From assembly GCF_030410375.1 (NCBI RefSeq), contig NZ_JAUHHE010000004.1:124001-188000 (forward strand): DNA of 64,000 bases. The letters are read 5' to 3'. Position 1 is the stretch's first letter. Each line of letters begins with the position of its first letter. Shown here one piece after another: positions 1-8,376 of the stretch. Position numbers and translations under genes: made by a program. This DNA comes from Zwartia vadi. GTDB taxonomy: Bacteria; Pseudomonadota; Gammaproteobacteria; Burkholderiales; Burkholderiaceae_B. The notes below the pieces were generated by a model, which made no database searches, was not told the DNA's origin, and worked only from the letters and a program-made list of their open reading frames with translations.

Positions 1-1009
1 TAATCACAGCCTGATTAAAGCCCAGGCTTGCAAAATCATCAAAATACTTCGGGTCTGACACGCCATTGACGTTGTAGGCACCATAAAACCCTCGACCAAA
101 GCTCTGGCTGTGTTGGGCGCTGTATAACCAGCGATCTTCGCCAGTCTGGAGATCTTTGGACAAATACGTCCCGGCCATCGTGCCACTGTAGCTCGACCCT
201 AGATAGCGAAATTCGCCCCCGAGTTGTACGCCGCGCTTGGACATCGCACGTGTCTGGAGCGTGGCATCGTAATTGGGGGCAATATTAAAGTAATAAGGCT
301 GCGTGTAATCAAAACCGGTATTAGAGGTATTGCCGAAAGTTGGCAGCAAGAAGCCGGATTTTCGCTCCTTTTTAATTGGAAATGTCAGATAGGGCGAAGC
401 AAGAATCGGGACATTTTTAAAATACAGCACACCATTACGCGCCACGCCTTCGTTGGCGGCATAGTCCAAATCAAGTTTTTCAGTCTCGATATACCAGGAC
501 GGCTGAGGACAAGGGCAACCACTGTAGGTCACATCCATGATGCTCATCTGATCCCGGTTGAACACGTCCGCCCAGGAACCGACACCCGCTCCGCCATCGT
601 CTAGCCAGAAGTTAGGCTGATCAATGCTGGCAGTTCCGTCTTCGGAGTTGTAAATGATGCTGGTGCCAGTGATGACGTTGCCATCCCGGATCAGTCGAGC
701 GTTGATCTGCGCGTCCATGACGCCCGTACGCTTGTTGTAATCAATAATATTGGCCTTCAGGACCGCATCCTGCCGTCTGATGCTCGCTTTGCCTTTTAGC
801 TTCGCATTGCCCAGACCATCGCCTTCTATTTGCGCGCCCTCTAGAAAAGCCGGCATTTCCTTGTCGGGTACCGTGCTGCGCTCCAACAGTGGGGAGAGAC
901 GCAAGCCAGGACCTACAATCGCTGGAGTCGAGGGCGCGGGAGTAGGTTGCGCATGCACAGCCGCAATACCCAGCCCCAACATCAACCACAACGAATAAAA
1001 GATGCGCAC
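1..1009 (-). CDS. lptD: LPS-assembly protein LptD, N-terminal part (cut by window edge)
   Basis: Outer-membrane beta-barrel that inserts lipopolysaccharide into the outer leaflet together with LptE. Translating the minus strand from a GTG at 1009 gives an open frame to the edge, about 336 residues. It begins with a signal peptide (MRIFYSLWLMLGLG, likely cut after VHA), then an OstA/LptA-like domain that includes the phrases VLKANIIDYNKRTG and GTSIIYNSEDG. A Cys-Pro-Cys-Pro segment around residue 170 sits where LptD usually has a disulfide cysteine. The barrel start follows (SGFLLPTFGNTSNTGFDYTQ). Family membership rests on this pattern and on the divergent amgK-murU pair, a common arrangement in proteobacteria. 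The GTG start is inferred because no ATG precedes the signal peptide in frame; the ribosome site is weak. The C-terminus and usual downstream surA lie outside the window. Confidence 0.93.
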   Translation of the reverse strand, partial: MRIFYSLWLMLGLGIAAVHAQPTPAPSTPAIVGPGLRLSPLLERSTVPDKEMPAFLEGAQIEGDGLGNAKLKGKASIRRQDAVLKANIIDYNKRTGVMDAQINARLIRDGNVITGTSIIYNSEDGTASIDQPNFWLDDGGAGVGSWADVFNRDQMSIMDVTYSGCPCPQPSWYIETEKLDLDYAANEGVARNGVLYFKNVPILASPYLTFPIKKERKSGFLLPTFGNTSNTGFDYTQPYYFNIAPNYDATLQTRAMSKRGVQLGGEFRYLGSSYSGTMAGTYLSKDLQTGEDRWLYSAQHSQSFGRGFYGAYNVNGVSDPKYFDDFASLGFNQAVI

Positions 1010-1052
1010 GTTTTGAAAAAAGATCTCTGAAAATATATTCAATCCTAGCGCT

Positions 1053-1058
1053 ATTATA
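1053..1058 (-). promoter_or_regulatory. Candidate -10 box for lptD
   Basis: Read on the minus strand, 1058 to 1053 is a perfect TATAAT, 44 bases before the GTG start of lptD. No good -35 hexamer lies 16-18 bases upstream, so this is only a candidate sigma-70 element. The 123-base gap between lptD and amgK must hold promoters for both genes. Confidence 0.4.
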
Positions 1059-1132
1059 GAGAAGCCCCTCATCTTTGCTGCGATGCCCTAAACCATTTAC
1101 CAGATTCACTTTTTCATTCAATCTTTACAACA

Positions 1133-2176
1133 ATGTCAACCACACGAACCGATCCCAGAATGGCCAGTCTCATCAAGTGGCTAAGCGACTGCCCAGCCAC
1201 TCTGAAACTTGATTTGGAGAGTCTTGCCCCGGCTTCAAGTGATGCAAGCTTTAGACGATATTTTCGGTTGAAAGCCGCCCAAGGCACGCTTGTCGTGATG
1301 GATGCCCCCCCTCCTCAAGAAGATTGCAGACCGTTTGTTGATGTCGCACAAAGACTCGCCGCGCTTGAACTCAATGTTCCGAAAATATTGGCGCAAGACC
1401 TGACTCAGGGTTTTTTACTGTTGACAGATCTTGGACCGACAACCTACTACGACTGCATTCAGTCGGGACTCGACGATGCAACTTTGCAAAAGATCTATCG
1501 GGAAGCCTTGGCGGCACTGGTGCGCATGCAAGCAGCGGACACGGCAGGCCTGCCCGTGTATGACGATGCTCGACTGAAAGACGAGCTAGGCTTATTTGTC
1601 GAATGGTACGTCTTGGTGCATTGCAAAGTGACTCTCGCTCCAGCAGCCTTGCAGGGACTTGAGCAAGTTTTCGACCTGCTAGTGAAACATAATGCGGCCC
1701 AACCCCGCGTCCTTGTTCATCGCGATTTCCATTCACCTAATCTCATGCGCTGTCAGCTCCCGGAACACGGCCCAAATCCTGGTATTCTGGACTTTCAGGA
1801 CGCTGTCTCTGGGCCGATTACCTACGATCTCGCCTCGCTTGTCATGGATGCCCGTACGACTTGGGAAGAACCGCAGCAGCTCGACTGGGCGATTCGCTAC
1901 TGGGAACTGGCACGCAAAAACGGCTTGTCCGTACCCGCTGACTTTGCCGACTTCCACCAAGATTACGAATGGATGGGGTTACAACGAAACTTAAGAATCC
2001 TTGGTGTATTTGCCAGATTGAATCACCGCGATGGAAAAGCCGCCTATCTGGCCCATATTCCGCGCGTCAATCAATACGTCCGTCAAGTCGCGGGACGATA
2101 TCTTGCTTTTAAACCGCTCTTACGCGTGCTCGATGAGCTCGATCAGGTACAGACCAAGGTGGGATATACATTCTGA
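1133..2176 (+). CDS. amgK: N-acetylmuramate/N-acetylglucosamine kinase AmgK
   Basis: Cytoplasmic sugar 1-kinase of the aminoglycoside-phosphotransferase fold (APH, PF01636). It phosphorylates recovered MurNAc (and GlcNAc) at the anomeric position, the first step of the MurU shortcut of cell-wall recycling that bypasses de novo UDP-MurNAc synthesis. The protein has 347 residues. The catalytic loop HRDFHSPNLM places His196-Arg197-Asp198, and the metal-binding ILDFQD places Asp220, followed by GPITYDLASL typical of AmgK. The start is the ATG just after an A/C-rich stretch. The stop TGA shares one base with the ATG of murU, so the two are translationally coupled. The family and the pairing with murU agree, so I am confident. 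Confidence 0.93.
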   Translation: MSTTRTDPRMASLIKWLSDCPATLKLDLESLAPASSDASFRRYFRLKAAQGTLVVMDAPPPQEDCRPFVDVAQRLAALELNVPKILAQDLTQGFLLLTDLGPTTYYDCIQSGLDDATLQKIYREALAALVRMQAADTAGLPVYDDARLKDELGLFVEWYVLVHCKVTLAPAALQGLEQVFDLLVKHNAAQPRVLVHRDFHSPNLMRCQLPEHGPNPGILDFQDAVSGPITYDLASLVMDARTTWEEPQQLDWAIRYWELARKNGLSVPADFADFHQDYEWMGLQRNLRILGVFARLNHRDGKAAYLAHIPRVNQYVRQVAGRYLAFKPLLRVLDELDQVQTKVGYTF

Positions 2177-2859
2177 TGCATGCCATGATTCTCGCAGCCG
2201 GTCGGGGCGAACGCATGCGACCACTCACGGATACTTTACCCAAACCCTTAATTCCTGTCGCAGGTAAGCCACTGATTCAATGGCATATTGAAAAACTGGC
2301 TGCGGCTGGCATTTACGAAATTGTCATCAATCATGCCTGGCTAGGTGAGCGCTTGGAGAGCTCACTGCGCGATGGCCGTCAATTTGGCGTCAATATTCGC
2401 TATTCAGCCGAAGCTGTCGCGCTGGAGACGGCTGGCGGGATCGCTACAGCCTTGCCGCTTCTGGGCACCGCGCCTTTTTTGGTCATGAATGGAGATATCT
2501 GGTGCGACTGGCAGCCAGCGCAAGCCTTTGAGATCGCACGCTCACTGGCCGAGTCGACGAAAGAGGCCTGGCTGCTTCTTGTCCCCAACCCGGACCACCA
2601 CCCAAACGGGGATTTTGGTTTGACTGCGAGCGGGCTTGTCAGCGAACAAACAAGTGTCAAACACACCTTTGCGGGCATCGGTGTCTACCAACCATCACTT
2701 TTTGGGCAAACACCCGCAAACAAACCTGCCAAACTCGCCCCGCTTTTGCGAGAAGCGATTGCGCGTCAAACCGTTTGCGGGCAACTCCACGAGGGTGCAT
2801 GGGTTGACGTGGGTACCCCTGAGCGACTCAACACGTTAGAATGCATGCTTAGGAATTGA
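2176..2859 (+). CDS. murU: N-acetylmuramate alpha-1-phosphate uridylyltransferase MurU
   Basis: Converts MurNAc-1-phosphate plus UTP to UDP-MurNAc, completing the recycling route begun by AmgK. It is a 227-residue nucleotidyltransferase of the sugar-1-phosphate type: the N-terminus carries the signature LAAGRGERMRPLTD with KPL at about residues 23-25, and a metal-binding MNGDIWCDW near residue 110. The length matches MurU better than the longer RmlA or GlmU enzymes. The gene overlaps the amgK stop by one base. Bacteria with this pair can be intrinsically less sensitive to fosfomycin, because they need less MurA flux; that is family knowledge, not visible here. Confidence 0.92.
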   Translation: MHAMILAAGRGERMRPLTDTLPKPLIPVAGKPLIQWHIEKLAAAGIYEIVINHAWLGERLESSLRDGRQFGVNIRYSAEAVALETAGGIATALPLLGTAPFLVMNGDIWCDWQPAQAFEIARSLAESTKEAWLLLVPNPDHHPNGDFGLTASGLVSEQTSVKHTFAGIGVYQPSLFGQTPANKPAKLAPLLREAIARQTVCGQLHEGAWVDVGTPERLNTLECMLRN

Positions 2860-2881
2860 TGCCTGCGCAGCGGAGAAAGAT

Positions 2882-3610
2882 ATGGTCATACGTGTTCAAC
2901 CCAAACGTGCGATTTTCAAACCCGCACCGTATGACACGCGCCGTGGTTCACGTGGTCTTCCCGGGTGGCTGATCCTGTTTTTAGTGGGTATTTTGCTGGG
3001 TGGCGGCGGCGTCCTTTTTTTGCAAGCCAGCTACGGTGAAAAACGCTTGTCCCTTGCCGAGACACAAAAGCTGACCGAAGAGCTCAAAAACTTATCGATT
3101 GAAAAGCAGACCCTGCAAACCCGCGTGGACGAGTCGCAAAAAGTGCTCGACACCGAAGTTCGCACGCGTGACGAGCAAATCAAGCAGCTGAAAAACAGCC
3201 TGACAACTGCCGAGTCCCTCATTGGCCCCTTGCGTGAGCAGCTCAACTTGTTCGCCAGGACCTTGCCCTATGATCCGCGCTACGGACCGATCGGAGTCAG
3301 CACCAGTCAATTCACCCAAGAAAAAAACTCCACCAAACTGTCCTACCTCGTTTGGCTGCTTCAAGAAAACAATCAAAAGCCTGAGTTCAAAGGCTGGCTT
3401 GAACTCTCTTTTGAGGGCCGTTATGCCAATGGCAAAGTCGAAACCATCACCCTGCCTCGTATCGCCATCAAACTCAATCACTTTTTACATGTGACTGGGA
3501 CGACGGATTTGCCTGCGGGCTTTACCGCCACGCGCGCCAATGCCAAGGTCTTGGCCGAAGACGGTAAACGTCAAGTGACTTGGCGCATCCTGCCAGTTCA
3601 GGTCAAATAA
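2882..3610 (+). CDS. Membrane-anchored coiled-coil protein, function unknown (DUF6776-like)
   Basis: Has 242 residues. A basic cytoplasmic N-terminus of about 25 residues is followed by one membrane segment at about 27-48 (LPGWLILFLVGILLGGGGVL). A coiled coil covers roughly 55-115 (heptads rich in Glu, Lys, Leu), and a C-terminal domain of about 120 residues contains LSFEGRYANGK and ends in RQVTWRILPVQVK. The layout resembles the betaproteobacterial DUF6776 family, as far as I can tell by eye. It starts 22 bases after murU and the next gene follows closely, so it is probably co-transcribed with the envelope genes around it. No enzymatic motif is visible; a scaffold or assembly role is only inference. 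Confidence 0.72.
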   Translation: MVIRVQPKRAIFKPAPYDTRRGSRGLPGWLILFLVGILLGGGGVLFLQASYGEKRLSLAETQKLTEELKNLSIEKQTLQTRVDESQKVLDTEVRTRDEQIKQLKNSLTTAESLIGPLREQLNLFARTLPYDPRYGPIGVSTSQFTQEKNSTKLSYLVWLLQENNQKPEFKGWLELSFEGRYANGKVETITLPRIAIKLNHFLHVTGTTDLPAGFTATRANAKVLAEDGKRQVTWRILPVQVK

Positions 3611-3630
3611 GTCACGCTATTCGACTCACC

Positions 3631-5214
3631 GTGCAGAATTACGATGCCCGCAGCGCGACAACGACCGCTATCGCCTCCCGCCTGAGTTTAAAAACGCTGC
3701 TGGCGCTTGGGCTGATCATTCATTTTGGTTTTGGGTTTTTGCTCACGCTTTCAGTCGATGAAGCCCACTATGTGCTGTATGCAGCGAAACCAGACTGGAG
3801 CTATTTTGATCATCCGCCTCTGGTTGGCTGGATCCAATGGCCACTGGTCGCGGCAGGTGCGCCAGACTTCGTTATCCGTCTGATTCCGCAGCTGCTCTGG
3901 CTGGCCGCCTGTCTGCTGGCCCGACAACTTGCACTTAGACTGTATGACTTGAAGCTAGGGCATTCGACAGTAAACGCACAAAACTCCATCGCGAACGCCG
4001 CAGGCCCCTCATCCACCTTGCGCACATCGGTCGGCTTGTGGGCCGTCGGACTCGTGCTGCTGGCACCTGTCATGCATGTGCTGGCCGTGGGTTTATTGCC
4101 CGACAGTCTGCTCATGGTGCTCGTCCTGCTGCTCATGTCGGTCACGCTCAGCCTGGCGCAAAGTCAAATACCGACAAAAAAGAATCCACGCGAATGGCTG
4201 TTATGGCTCACACTCGGTGTGCTGCTTGGCTTGGCGGGGCTCTCAAAATACACCGCAATCCTGCCAGCGATCGCTGTGATTGTGACGCTGCTGCTAGCAC
4301 GCGGGCTTCGCGTGCTGGCTGCACCGGGACCTTGGGTGGCAGCGCTGGTCGCGCTCATCCTGATCAGTCCGGTCCTGTACTGGAATGCCCAGCACGAGTG
4401 GATTTCCTTTGTGTACCAGCTCAAGCACGGAAGCGGCGGCGCCTGGAAGGCTCGCAGACTCGCAGCCTTTGTCGGCATCCAGCTTGTCGCCTACGGGCCA
4501 CTATTGATCATGGGGGCATACCTTGCCACGCGCCAGATCATTCAAAGCAAAAATTGGGTGTTGGCTGCGCTGCTGTTATTTTTCTTGATCCCGTTTTTAG
4601 TGACTGGCCTGATGTCAGGAGGGGGTGGCAGCCTTCCGCACTGGACAGCGCCCGCGTGGCTGGCGATCACGCCTTTTGCGGCGAATGCACTGGCGCAACG
4701 CTGGGAAAGTGGTCGCCACGCCCTGATTTTGGCTTTCATTCGCACCCAGACGGTGATTTGTTTGGTCGCCTTTGCCGCCCTCTTTTTTGTGGGTGTGCCC
4801 GGTCTGTCACAAGACCACGCGCTGGTGCGTAAAAATCCTTTAGCCGATTTATGGGGCTGGGATGAAGCCGGTCTCAAAGCACGTGAGCTCGCAAGCAGCC
4901 ACAACCTCGACTCGCTGTCCGTGCGCAATTGGACCTTAGGCAGTCGCTTGGCATGGTATGCCCGCCCCCTGCCTGTTTATGTTTTAGATAACCGATTTGA
5001 TCAGTTTGATCTCTGGTTTGGCAAAATTCCGCCCGGTTCCGACAGTCTTTTTGTAAACTGGTCGCAAGTAAAGTTCGACTTGCCAACAAAGGCTGGAGAG
5101 TTTGAAGCGTGCTCACTCATCGGCACGTTTGAATCCAAGCGCTTCAACCGTCACGTCTCACGCTTTGACTTCTACCATTGCCGTCACTGGGGCGCCACCC
5201 CCACCACTAAATAA
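3631..5214 (+). CDS. Glycosyltransferase family 39 (PMT/ArnT-like) integral membrane protein
   Basis: Polytopic membrane protein of about 527 residues with some ten or eleven hydrophobic segments. Soon after the first segment comes the GT39/GT83 active-site loop VDEAHYVLYA, followed by WSYFDHPPLVGW, the Asp-Glu and Asp-His-Pro-Pro signatures of ArnT-type enzymes that move sugars from polyprenyl-phosphate donors in the periplasm. A short soluble tail follows the last segment. The frame is open from a TTG at 3580, but that overlaps the previous gene by 31 bases. A GTG at 3631 lies after the previous stop and before the first membrane helix, so I chose it; neither has a good ribosome site. The acceptor cannot be told; neighbours (GT9, PAP2, flippase-like) point to an envelope glycolipid. 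Confidence 0.85.
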   Translation: MQNYDARSATTTAIASRLSLKTLLALGLIIHFGFGFLLTLSVDEAHYVLYAAKPDWSYFDHPPLVGWIQWPLVAAGAPDFVIRLIPQLLWLAACLLARQLALRLYDLKLGHSTVNAQNSIANAAGPSSTLRTSVGLWAVGLVLLAPVMHVLAVGLLPDSLLMVLVLLLMSVTLSLAQSQIPTKKNPREWLLWLTLGVLLGLAGLSKYTAILPAIAVIVTLLLARGLRVLAAPGPWVAALVALILISPVLYWNAQHEWISFVYQLKHGSGGAWKARRLAAFVGIQLVAYGPLLIMGAYLATRQIIQSKNWVLAALLLFFLIPFLVTGLMSGGGGSLPHWTAPAWLAITPFAANALAQRWESGRHALILAFIRTQTVICLVAFAALFFVGVPGLSQDHALVRKNPLADLWGWDEAGLKARELASSHNLDSLSVRNWTLGSRLAWYARPLPVYVLDNRFDQFDLWFGKIPPGSDSLFVNWSQVKFDLPTKAGEFEACSLIGTFESKRFNRHVSRFDFYHCRHWGATPTTK

Positions 5215-5224
5215 AGCGCTCCAC

Positions 5225-6271
5225 TTGAAACACATTTTTAAACAACTCTGGCCTTACATTCGCATTGCGCTGTCCATCGCCCTGCTCTGGTTGGCCACGC
5301 GCAATATCGACTGGCAAGCCCTTCGAGATACAAAAATCGCCATTCAGCCCATATGGTTTGGAGCGGCCGTCGTGTTGCTGGTGCTGACCAATTTGCTAGC
5401 AGTGTTGCGCTGGGGGTGGTTGATGCGCAGCGTCAAGCTCTATCGGCCCGTCCGGGACTACATCACCCTCTACTTTGCAGGCGGCCTGATCAATCAGGGG
5501 CTCCCCAGCACAATCGGGGGAGACAGTTACCGCGCGGTCGAGGGCAGTCGACCCTACCATGCCCGCGCCCAGGCTCATTCACAAACCTTGCACCAGGAGC
5601 TTCATGAGTCGATTGACTTAAATCGCGCGCCCCCAAGGCTGCGGCTGGGCTTTTTTAGCGTCGCACTTGATCGCGGACTCGGTTTACTCGGCAACAACAT
5701 TCTTGGAGCGCTCGGGTTGATTCTGGGTGGTGCCATTCTGGCCCCTTGGGGTGAGACACTGGGCTGGTGGGTGCTTGGAGGCATGATCGGTGCGGCAGGC
5801 TTTGCCTCGATCTTGCTGAGGACTCGGGCAAGCCGTGACTTGATCCAGCGGATCTTGAATAAGCTCGGCATGCCTCAAGCCATGCTTGCACTGAAAACCG
5901 GGCTGGGATGGCCGACTGTCGTACCACAAATCGTGATATCGGTGCTCACCCATGCATTGGCGCTCACCAGCTTTTGGTGCTGTCTGAAAGCCTTTGGTGT
6001 GACCGCACCATTTTCAGCGCTGATGATTGGCATGCCGGCACTCGGCCTGCTCATGATGCTGCCGATCAGCATTTCTGGATGGGGCTTACGCGAGGCCACC
6101 CTCTCGGCCACTCTGGCTCTTTGGAATATCGACAGCGGCATTTCAGTTTTAGCAGCAATCAGTTTCGGCATTGTGACGCTTGTCACGTATTTGCCCGGTG
6201 CGCTGTCGCTGCTCAGACGCAAACGCGAGGATGCTGGCAGTGCGGCACCCAGCGCTTCAAAACATCATTAG
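5225..6271 (+). CDS. UPF0104 / LPG-synthase-TM family membrane protein (flippase-like)
   Basis: Integral membrane protein of about 349 residues related to the membrane half of lysylphosphatidylglycerol synthase (PF03706, also called UPF0104). Visible hallmarks are the early LLWLATRNIDW, AVLRWGWLM, the loop YFAGGLINQGLPSTIGGDSYRA (positions about 75-97), VALDRGLGLLG, and near the end ISGWGLREA. About eight membrane segments alternate with short loops. Members are often beside glycosyltransferases and are suspected lipid flippases or lipid-modifying proteins. The frame is open from TTG 5102, inside the preceding gene; the TTG at 5225, eleven bases after that gene's stop, gives a start just before the first helix and is preferred, though not certain. 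Confidence 0.78.
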   Translation: MKHIFKQLWPYIRIALSIALLWLATRNIDWQALRDTKIAIQPIWFGAAVVLLVLTNLLAVLRWGWLMRSVKLYRPVRDYITLYFAGGLINQGLPSTIGGDSYRAVEGSRPYHARAQAHSQTLHQELHESIDLNRAPPRLRLGFFSVALDRGLGLLGNNILGALGLILGGAILAPWGETLGWWVLGGMIGAAGFASILLRTRASRDLIQRILNKLGMPQAMLALKTGLGWPTVVPQIVISVLTHALALTSFWCCLKAFGVTAPFSALMIGMPALGLLMMLPISISGWGLREATLSATLALWNIDSGISVLAAISFGIVTLVTYLPGALSLLRRKREDAGSAAPSASKHH

Positions 6272-6283
6272 AATATCGAGTCT

Positions 6284-7537
6284 ATGAGCCTAAGTGTTGA
6301 CACCATGCGCACCATCGACCATCGAGTCGGTGTTCCGCTTTGCGCCCTCTTTACGCCAGTCGTCCTGATCCTTGACTGGATCTTGAGACTGTTCTCGGGC
6401 AAACCCGCCTTGCCACGCAAGGTTCTTTTCATTGAGTTGTCAGAAATGGGCAGCGCCATCATCGTGGATCCCGCCATGCGCGAGACCCAAGCGCGTGGCG
6501 CAGAGATTTTCTTTTTAATTTTCAAAAGCAACCGCGCAAGCTTAAGTCTTCTGAATACCGTACCGGCAGAGAACGTCTTTACGATCGACTCGAGCTCTGT
6601 CGTCTCACTGGCCCGCGATACGCTCAAATTTCTACTCTGGTCGCGCGCTCGCAAGATCGATACTGTGATCGATCTTGAACTGTTTTCTCGTTTCACCGCG
6701 CTATTAACGGGTCTGTGCGGCGCGCGTCGCCGTGTGGGATATCACATTTTCCACGGTGAAGGTCTCTGGCGCGGCAACATGCTGACCCACAAGGTTCACT
6801 ATAACCCTCACATTCATATCGCAAAAAACTTCCTGTCCTTGATTCACGCAGCTTTTTCAACCGAGCAGGAAACGCCCTTCAGCAAAATTCATATTCCAGA
6901 TGAAGCGATCAAGATCGCACAGGCTGTGATCGATCCTGCCGTGAGACAGACTGTGCGTGAGCGCATCGAATATCTGGCCCAACAGGCGCAATGCTCCCTC
7001 GAAGTTGGTCGACACGCCCTTTTTCTTGTGAACCCAAATGCCAGTGAGCTGCTTGTTCAGCGTCGCTGGGCACCTGAACGTTTTTCTGCCCTGATTGTTG
7101 AACTCAATCGCAAGTGGCCAGACAGTCTGATCTTGATCACAGGTTCGCCCGCTGAGTTCGATTATGTCGAGCATGTTCGACGAGGCGCAAATATTCAACG
7201 TGCACTGAATTTCGCTGGACAGGTTTCCTTTTCAGAGCTCCCAGCGCTTTACAGCCTCGCGGATGTAATGGTCACGAATGATTCAGGACCAGGTCATTTT
7301 TCCTCTGTCACAAATCTGCATACCGTCGTGCTGTTCGGACCTGAAACACCCGCCTTGTACGGTTCTCTTGGCAAATCCATCCCGATCACGGCTCAGCTCG
7401 CCTGCTCCCCTTGCGTGAGCGCTGCCAATCATCGCAAGACGCCATGCTCGGATAACGTCTGCATGCAGGCGATCTCGGTTGCCCAGGTGATGGAAAAAGT
7501 GGCGGTGCAATTTAAGGCGGCCCGAGAAAATGCTTAA
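6284..7537 (+). CDS. Glycosyltransferase family 9 (ADP-heptose:LPS heptosyltransferase-like)
   Basis: Soluble GT-B enzyme of 417 residues. The N-terminal half carries KVLFIELSEMGSAI and a Rossmann-like pattern. The C-terminal half has the GT9 donor-site region VTNDSGPGHFSSV followed by VVLFGPETPALYG, where heptosyltransferases bind ADP-heptose. A cysteine-rich stretch close to the end (CSPC, then CSDNVCM) is frequent in this family. The most likely role is adding heptose or a related sugar to a lipid-linked or LPS acceptor; it is too divergent by eye to call WaaC, WaaF or WaaQ. ATG 6284 is used; ATG 6305 is a near alternative. The 3' end overlaps the PAP2 gene by eight bases, so both belong to one transcript. 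Confidence 0.85.
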   Translation: MSLSVDTMRTIDHRVGVPLCALFTPVVLILDWILRLFSGKPALPRKVLFIELSEMGSAIIVDPAMRETQARGAEIFFLIFKSNRASLSLLNTVPAENVFTIDSSSVVSLARDTLKFLLWSRARKIDTVIDLELFSRFTALLTGLCGARRRVGYHIFHGEGLWRGNMLTHKVHYNPHIHIAKNFLSLIHAAFSTEQETPFSKIHIPDEAIKIAQAVIDPAVRQTVRERIEYLAQQAQCSLEVGRHALFLVNPNASELLVQRRWAPERFSALIVELNRKWPDSLILITGSPAEFDYVEHVRRGANIQRALNFAGQVSFSELPALYSLADVMVTNDSGPGHFSSVTNLHTVVLFGPETPALYGSLGKSIPITAQLACSPCVSAANHRKTPCSDNVCMQAISVAQVMEKVAVQFKAARENA

Positions 7538-8375
7538 TCCTGGAGGGCGTCGAGAGACCACGCAGCCCCCGCAGCACCCCCCTCTTTCAACGGTGCAAGC
7601 ACGCGACTTTTTATGGTGTCTGGTTCCACTGGTCGTTTGGCTGGGACTCTGGCTGTTTGCGCCTGAACCGCAATTATTCCTGCGCATCAATGCCTGGGCG
7701 CAAGCACTACCAGAACTGTTTTGGGTCAGCTTCAATATGCTGGGTAATGGTTGGGGAATATTTGCTCTAGCTTGTCCCTTGTTACTGCTAGCTCCCCGCC
7801 TGTTAACAGCCGCCTTATGTGGAGGTGCGATCGCTGGCATCATCTCTCGTGTGCTGAAACACACGCTTGAAATGCCTCGCCCCCCTTCGGTACTAGACCC
7901 TGCAAGCTTTTTTATTTTAGGCAAACCTCTCACCTCACTGTCGATGCCCTCAGGTCACACACTCACTGCGTTTGCGATTTTGACGGCATTCTATTTTGCA
8001 ATGGAGGCGCACAAGCGGGGTGCTTATCGCTGGCTATTTGTCGTGGCGACGCTTGCAGGTATCGCACGCATCGCGGTTGGCGCACATTGGCCAGCGGATG
8101 TTTGCGCAGGGGCTTCGATTGGAATATTCAGTGGTGTTGCCGGTGCTCGCTTGACTCAGGGGATCCCGGCGCGCGCGCTGCTGCCACAGTCCTGGCTAAT
8201 GCGGATCATTAGCGCCGCTGGTCTGGTGGGCGTATTTATTTTATTGACAACAACTATCGATTTTCCGCAGACGCGCCCGGTGCAATTTGTCGCCGCCGGG
8301 ATCGCGCTTATCAGCATTACCTGGTTCACTTGGCGCTCTTTTGTTCGCGCCAAGCCCCCAGTTGCATCACCGTGA
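7530..8375 (+). CDS. PAP2-superfamily membrane phosphatase
   Basis: Lipid phosphatase of 281 residues with about six membrane segments. All three PAP2 (acid phosphatase) motifs are present: Lys110 with Arg117-Pro118, Pro140-Ser-Gly-His143, and Arg180 with His186 and Asp190. Such enzymes dephosphorylate phosphatidylglycerol-phosphate, lipid A or undecaprenyl pyrophosphate on the outer face of the membrane. Being last in a run with a polyprenyl-phosphate-using GT39 enzyme, it may recycle a polyprenyl carrier or trim a lipid phosphate; that is inference. It overlaps the GT9 gene upstream. One base separates its stop from the stop of the convergent RraA-like gene, and no terminator hairpin is visible between them. 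Confidence 0.87.
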   Translation: MLNPGGRRETTQPPQHPPLSTVQARDFLWCLVPLVVWLGLWLFAPEPQLFLRINAWAQALPELFWVSFNMLGNGWGIFALACPLLLLAPRLLTAALCGGAIAGIISRVLKHTLEMPRPPSVLDPASFFILGKPLTSLSMPSGHTLTAFAILTAFYFAMEAHKRGAYRWLFVVATLAGIARIAVGAHWPADVCAGASIGIFSGVAGARLTQGIPARALLPQSWLMRIISAAGLVGVFILLTTTIDFPQTRPVQFVAAGIALISITWFTWRSFVRAKPPVASP

Positions 8376-8376
8376 C

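Noticed and set aside
741..1121. Minus-strand frame of 126 codons at the left end
   Set aside because: It is out of frame with lptD, whose reading frame covers the same bases with a signal peptide and OstA-like domain.
4038..4832. Plus-strand frame of 264 codons inside the GT39 gene
   Set aside because: Composition is rich in Arg, Cys and His without any domain or membrane pattern; it is a shadow of the GT39 frame.
7283..7933. Minus-strand frame of 216 codons across the GT9/PAP2 boundary
   Set aside because: It runs antisense to two genes with intact motifs and matches no family.
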